Below, piece after piece: positions 61,142-64,000 of a stretch of DNA of 64,000 bases. Position 1 is the first letter of the stretch. Each line of letters opens with the position of its first letter. Source of the DNA: Pseudarthrobacter raffinosi (lineage in GTDB: Bacteria > Actinomycetota > Actinomycetes > Actinomycetales > Micrococcaceae); NCBI RefSeq assembly GCF_023913735.1, contig NZ_JAMXBH010000013.1:1-64000 (forward strand), given 5' to 3'. The notes below the pieces were generated by a model that searched no databases, was not told the origin of the DNA, and was given only the letters and a program-made list of their open reading frames with translations. A program made the translations under genes and the position numbers.

Positions 61142-61646
61142 GTACGCTGCTGCCCCCGGGTTCCGGCTGACGCAACGCCGCCTCCTCTATGTGGGCTGAT
61201 ACCGCCCCTGCTGGGTTCCTTTGGCGCCGGGAAAACATCTGCGGTGCCGACCAGGTACTCCCCCACGCAGGGAGAGGTGTACGTTATCTACTTCTGCGTC
61301 CCGGCGCTGGAGGGGGGGCACCCAGAGAGAAGGCTGGCTCGTCCGCAGCGGAAGATCTCGGTCTCAACTGCTTTGGCTTGGGTGAGCAGGCCCCGTGCAG
61401 TTCCGTTTCAGAAGTTCTGCGGCAGAGACGAAAGAGGCCGCCCACTCGGATCCGAGGTGGGCGGCCTCTCTGATGACGACGACTGGTTACAAGCTGATGA
61501 CAATCGCGGGTCGAAAAACCGGATCGTCAGCAGCGTTCGTTGGCGATGTGAGCTAGCCGTTTCCGGGCTGGGGGCTTCCTGTTTCGTGTGGCAGGTTACC
61601 TCTTCTGCTCAGCGCTCGAGGAAGGGTGGCCGAGGCTCGGATTGGA
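61142..61646. other. Intergenic stretch holding one strong hairpin
   Basis: No gene is supported in these 505 bases. AGAGGCCGCCCAC (61433-61445) and GTGGGCGGCCTCT (61457-61469) form a perfect 13-bp stem whose loop, TCGGATCCGA, is itself palindromic, so almost the whole 37 bases can pair. No T-run follows. It may be a terminator between the YitT gene and the converging VOC gene. Confidence 0.6.
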
Positions 61647-62108
61647 TTACTTCTGCTCCGCAGGCGCGAAGTTGGCATACAGACGAAGGATGATTCCATC
61701 CGGTGTGAAGAAGTCCAGGGCATTCCCGGCCTTCCTTCTGGATATTGGGGAGTGCTTCACGGCGCATGAATCGAGGTGCCTGAGCCAGGCGTTGAGTGCG
61801 TCCACATCGGCTACCTCGAAGGTAATGGGGTCATAACCCTTCTGCACGTGGAGTTGGTCGGTCGCCTGGCGGAGCTGGATGACCCCGATGAGACCGGGAA
61901 TCTTGAGGATGACGGCATACTTGATGCCGCGGTCATCGTAGTGGTCCAGGTTTTCCAGGTGGGACGCGCCCAGAACCCGCCCAAACCAGCCCCGGCTGGC
62001 CTCCAGGTCATCGACATCCAGGGTCAGGTGGTGAAGGCCGGCGATGGCAGGAGGTACCGACCTGTTTCCTTCCTGGGTGTCCAGGACCGTGTCAGGGGTT
62101 GTGGTCAC
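61647..62108 (-). CDS. VOC-family (glyoxalase-fold) protein
   Basis: A 153-residue vicinal-oxygen-chelate protein with two betaalphabetabetabeta modules: IAGLHHLTLDVDDLEASRGW begins the first and PITFEVADVDALNAWLRHLD the second, which ends FFTPDGIILRLYA. Possible metal ligands are H26 or H27 near the start and a glutamate/aspartate in the second module. The GTG start overlaps the ABC ATPase stop by four bases (GTGA), so it is expressed with the importer. It may be an isomerase, lyase or dioxygenase acting on the imported compound. No reaction can be named. Confidence 0.78.
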   Translation of the reverse strand: MTTTPDTVLDTQEGNRSVPPAIAGLHHLTLDVDDLEASRGWFGRVLGASHLENLDHYDDRGIKYAVILKIPGLIGVIQLRQATDQLHVQKGYDPITFEVADVDALNAWLRHLDSCAVKHSPISRRKAGNALDFFTPDGIILRLYANFAPAEQK

Positions 62109-62977
62109 TTGCTTCCTCCTTTTTGACCCATCGATCGCGAGGCTTCCTGGATGAGGGTGTGGACCGTTTTCCGCAGTTCCGCGAATTCTGGCAGTGATTT
62201 GGTGTTGATCTGGTCACGGTTTGAGCCCAGCGGCACAGTCAGCTCAGCTATCACCGACGCCGGTGATCCACCGAGGACTATGATCCGGTCTGCCAGATAG
62301 ATTGACTCGTCGATGTCGTGGGTGATGAGAATGACTGCTTGTCCGCTGTCTTCACGAACCCGCAGGGACAGGTCCTCCAGTTCTGCCCGGGTCTGGGCAT
62401 CAACGGAGGCAAAGGGCTCATCCATCAGGAGCAGGGGGGCACCGAAGGCCAGGGCCCTGGCGATGGCTACTCTCTGTTGCATACCCCCTGAAAGCTGCCA
62501 AGGCTTTGATTCGGTGTGTTGGTCGAGGCCGACTTCACGGAGGGCTGCGGTTACCCGACGTTCCCTTTCCACCCGGGTGAGCCGCTTGCGCAGTGGTAGA
62601 GCGACGTTGTCGGTGACGCTCATCCATGGCATGAGTGAGCGGCTGTAGTCCTGGAAGACCAGTCCAACGTCAGAACTGGGGCCGGTGAGTACCCGCCCGT
62701 TGACTTTGACTTCGCCTCGGGTGGAGGGCTGCAGTCCGGCGATGCATCGCAGGATGGTTGTCTTTCCGACGCCGGATGGACCGACGATGCAGATGAATTC
62801 TCCGGGGTTAACGTCGAAGCTGACTTTGTCCAGTACGGTGCGGTGGCCGTCGCGGGTGGGGTAGTCGTGTCCGACGTCCCTGATGGTCACCAGTTTGTGG
62901 GGAGCTCCCGTTGCTGGTTCTGGGTTCGCAGACGCTCCTGCATGGGTGGACATTTCGTCACTTCCGGTTATAGTCAT
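62105..62977 (-). CDS. ABC importer ATP-binding protein (SsuB/TauB-like)
   Basis: A 290-residue ATPase with Walker A GPSGVGKTTILRCIAGL, Q-loop VFQDYSRSLMPWMSVTDN, signature LSGGMQQRVAIARAL, Walker B LLLMDEPFASVD and the switch histidine in VILITHDIDES. This is the nitrate/sulfonate/taurine (NrtD/SsuB/TauB) subgroup. The chosen ATG lies four bases after the permease stop; an ATG eight codons later is also possible. It powers the permease pair encoded upstream. Confidence 0.9.
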   Translation of the reverse strand: MTITGSDEMSTHAGASANPEPATGAPHKLVTIRDVGHDYPTRDGHRTVLDKVSFDVNPGEFICIVGPSGVGKTTILRCIAGLQPSTRGEVKVNGRVLTGPSSDVGLVFQDYSRSLMPWMSVTDNVALPLRKRLTRVERERRVTAALREVGLDQHTESKPWQLSGGMQQRVAIARALAFGAPLLLMDEPFASVDAQTRAELEDLSLRVREDSGQAVILITHDIDESIYLADRIIVLGGSPASVIAELTVPLGSNRDQINTKSLPEFAELRKTVHTLIQEASRSMGQKGGSK

Positions 62978-62981
62978 GGTC

Positions 62982-63749
62982 TTACTTTCCGGTCCGTTGT
63001 GGCGGATAGTTTCTAAGAAGTGCAGCTTCGCCTGCACGGAACGCGAGCTGGAGCAGGTATCCGATGACTCCAAGAACGATCACGCCGCTCCACATGTCGA
63101 CCACGGCGTAGTCGCGCTGGGAGGCAAGGATAAAGTGTCCGATGCCTTGTCCTGCCCCTTGCATCTCACTGATGACGAGCAACGCAATGGAGATGTACAG
63201 CGAAATTCGGGCTCCGGACAGGATCTGAGGCAGCGCCGCCGGGAGCCGGATCCTGAGATATCGGCTGACGCGATCAATCCCGAAAGCGGATTCGACGTCC
63301 CGGACCGTTGGGTCTATTCCCCGAACGGCGGCGGTGGTGTTCAGAAGAACGGGCCAAACGGCGCCCAGGGTGATGACGAAAACGCGCATGTTGTCCCCGA
63401 GTCCCAGTACGAGAATCGCGATGGGAAGGATTGCGACCGCCGGAAGTGCGCGGGCGAATTCAAGTTCAGGTTCTATCGCGTCCAGGAGCCGGGGCAGACT
63501 TCCCAAGATGAGCCCGAGGGTCACCCCGATGGCTACGGCGAGGACGAACCCGGTGAGCATGTTCCTCATGCTGGGAAGCAGGTCACTGACGGCGTGCTCG
63601 AAAAGCCACAACCTGCCTACGGCGTCAAGGATGTCGCTCAGCGCGGGGAAGTACAGGGAGGTGCTGCCCACGGACAGGAACCACCAGAGGGAAATAAGGA
63701 GAACCGGCAGCCACAGCTGAAGCAGCGCTGTCCGTGCAGACCGAATCAT
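62982..63749 (-). CDS. ABC importer permease (SsuC/TauC-like)
   Basis: A 255-residue inner-membrane permease with six segments and the EAA-type loop VESAFGIDRVSRYLRIRLPA followed by LPQILSGARISLYISIALL, typical of SsuC/TauC/NrtB proteins. Starts in an ATGA overlap with the upstream permease gene, so two different permeases probably form a heterodimer. Substrates of this subgroup are sulfonates, nitrate, pyrimidine precursors and aromatic acids. None can be chosen here. Confidence 0.9.
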   Translation of the reverse strand: MIRSARTALLQLWLPVLLISLWWFLSVGSTSLYFPALSDILDAVGRLWLFEHAVSDLLPSMRNMLTGFVLAVAIGVTLGLILGSLPRLLDAIEPELEFARALPAVAILPIAILVLGLGDNMRVFVITLGAVWPVLLNTTAAVRGIDPTVRDVESAFGIDRVSRYLRIRLPAALPQILSGARISLYISIALLVISEMQGAGQGIGHFILASQRDYAVVDMWSGVIVLGVIGYLLQLAFRAGEAALLRNYPPQRTGK

Positions 63750-64000
63750 GATTTTCCTTTCGTCCTGATGGAGGGATGCCAGCTGATCAGGAGGCGTTCG
63801 GAGGCCCGCATCGCCAGGTTGAACGCGAGTCCCATAACGGCGGCAGTCACCGCGTATGCCTGGACGTCTGCCGCCCGGCCGTCGACCTGGGCCCGCAGGA
63901 GCTCTCCCCCCACGCCAGGTGCTCCGCCCACGTATTCGGTTCCGACTGAGAGCAGGAGTGCGATGGTCAGCGAGACCCGGATGCCGACGAGGATCCCGGG
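63746..64000 (-). CDS. Second ABC permease, 5' part outside the window
   Basis: The C-terminal 84 residues are visible, reading GILVGIRVSLTIALLLSVGT, EYVGGAPGVGGELLRAQ, AYAVTAAVMGLAFNLAMRAS and ending SWHPSIRTKGKS. They match the end of an SsuC-like permease, partner of the next gene. The gene start and probably a binding-protein gene lie to the right of the window. Confidence 0.82.
   Translation of the reverse strand, partial: PGILVGIRVSLTIALLLSVGTEYVGGAPGVGGELLRAQVDGRAADVQAYAVTAAVMGLAFNLAMRASERLLISWHPSIRTKGKS

Noticed and set aside
1-64000. CRISPR arrays, tRNA and rRNA genes
   Set aside because: I saw no regularly spaced repeats, no cloverleaf-type T-loop sequences and no rRNA-like segments; a tRNA scan would be more decisive.

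Overview
The window is high-GC DNA with actinobacterial gene organisation: strong AAGGAG-type ribosome binding sites, frequent GTG starts and 4-bp ATGA/GTGA overlaps. Protein families and the complete phenylacetate cluster suggest a soil Micrococcaceae, most likely the Arthrobacter group. This assignment is from recognition only; no database was searched. I found no rRNA, tRNA or CRISPR array.

Layout. (1) 1-5.1 kb is a mobile-element scrapyard. A RIT element (three overlapping tyrosine recombinase genes) sits inside the catalytic core of an older DDE transposase, followed by an AAA-ATPase remnant abutting a serine-recombinase tail. (2) 5.4-11.7 kb is a sugar or amino-compound island: GMC oxidoreductase, APC permease, ROK kinase and SIS-domain enzyme on the minus strand, divergent from a DeoR regulator with palindromic candidate operators. 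(3) 11.9-15.3 kb holds an apparently complete IS1182-family element, a frameshifted IS110-family transposase and another serine-recombinase tail. (4) 15.7-20.2 kb is an omega-amino-acid module (class III aminotransferase, PucR regulator, CoA-acylating semialdehyde dehydrogenase), likely for beta-alanine or a similar compound. (5) 20.4-29.7 kb carries a TctCBA importer, a racemase-superfamily enzyme, a choline-sulfatase-like sulfatase, its formylglycine-generating enzyme, two DUF202 membrane proteins, and a divergent GntR/FCD regulator with a short SDR. (6) 30.4-34.3 kb is a D-amino acid dehydrogenase / DapA-family lyase / aldehyde dehydrogenase operon that fits the lower hydroxyproline pathway, with an unrecognised 54-residue protein inside it. 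(7) 35.7-50.6 kb is a full phenylacetate catabolic cluster: MFS transporter, paaG-E-D-C-B-A, paaZ, two hotdog thioesterases, paaK, paaR, paaJ-F-H. Six PaaR-like palindromes lie at its promoters, including one before the MFS gene. (8) 51.2-60.4 kb combines an Lrp/AsnC regulator and a branched-chain-type 2-oxoacid dehydrogenase (E1a, E1b, E2, no E3) with isocitrate lyase, malate synthase and a branched-chain aminotransferase. (9) 60.5-64 kb has a YitT-like membrane protein and a SsuBC/TauBC-like ABC importer with a VOC-fold enzyme, running off the right edge.

Together the genes take up and degrade diverse carbon sources (aromatic acids, amino acids, sulfate esters, modified sugars) to acetyl-CoA, succinyl-CoA or 2-oxoglutarate. 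The glyoxylate shunt allows growth on the acetyl-CoA. No wholly new system is proven. The best candidates for undescribed biology are the sulfatase/FGE/TctCBA cluster, the SIS-ROK-APC-GMC island, the multi-hairpin leader of isocitrate lyase and the 54-residue protein.
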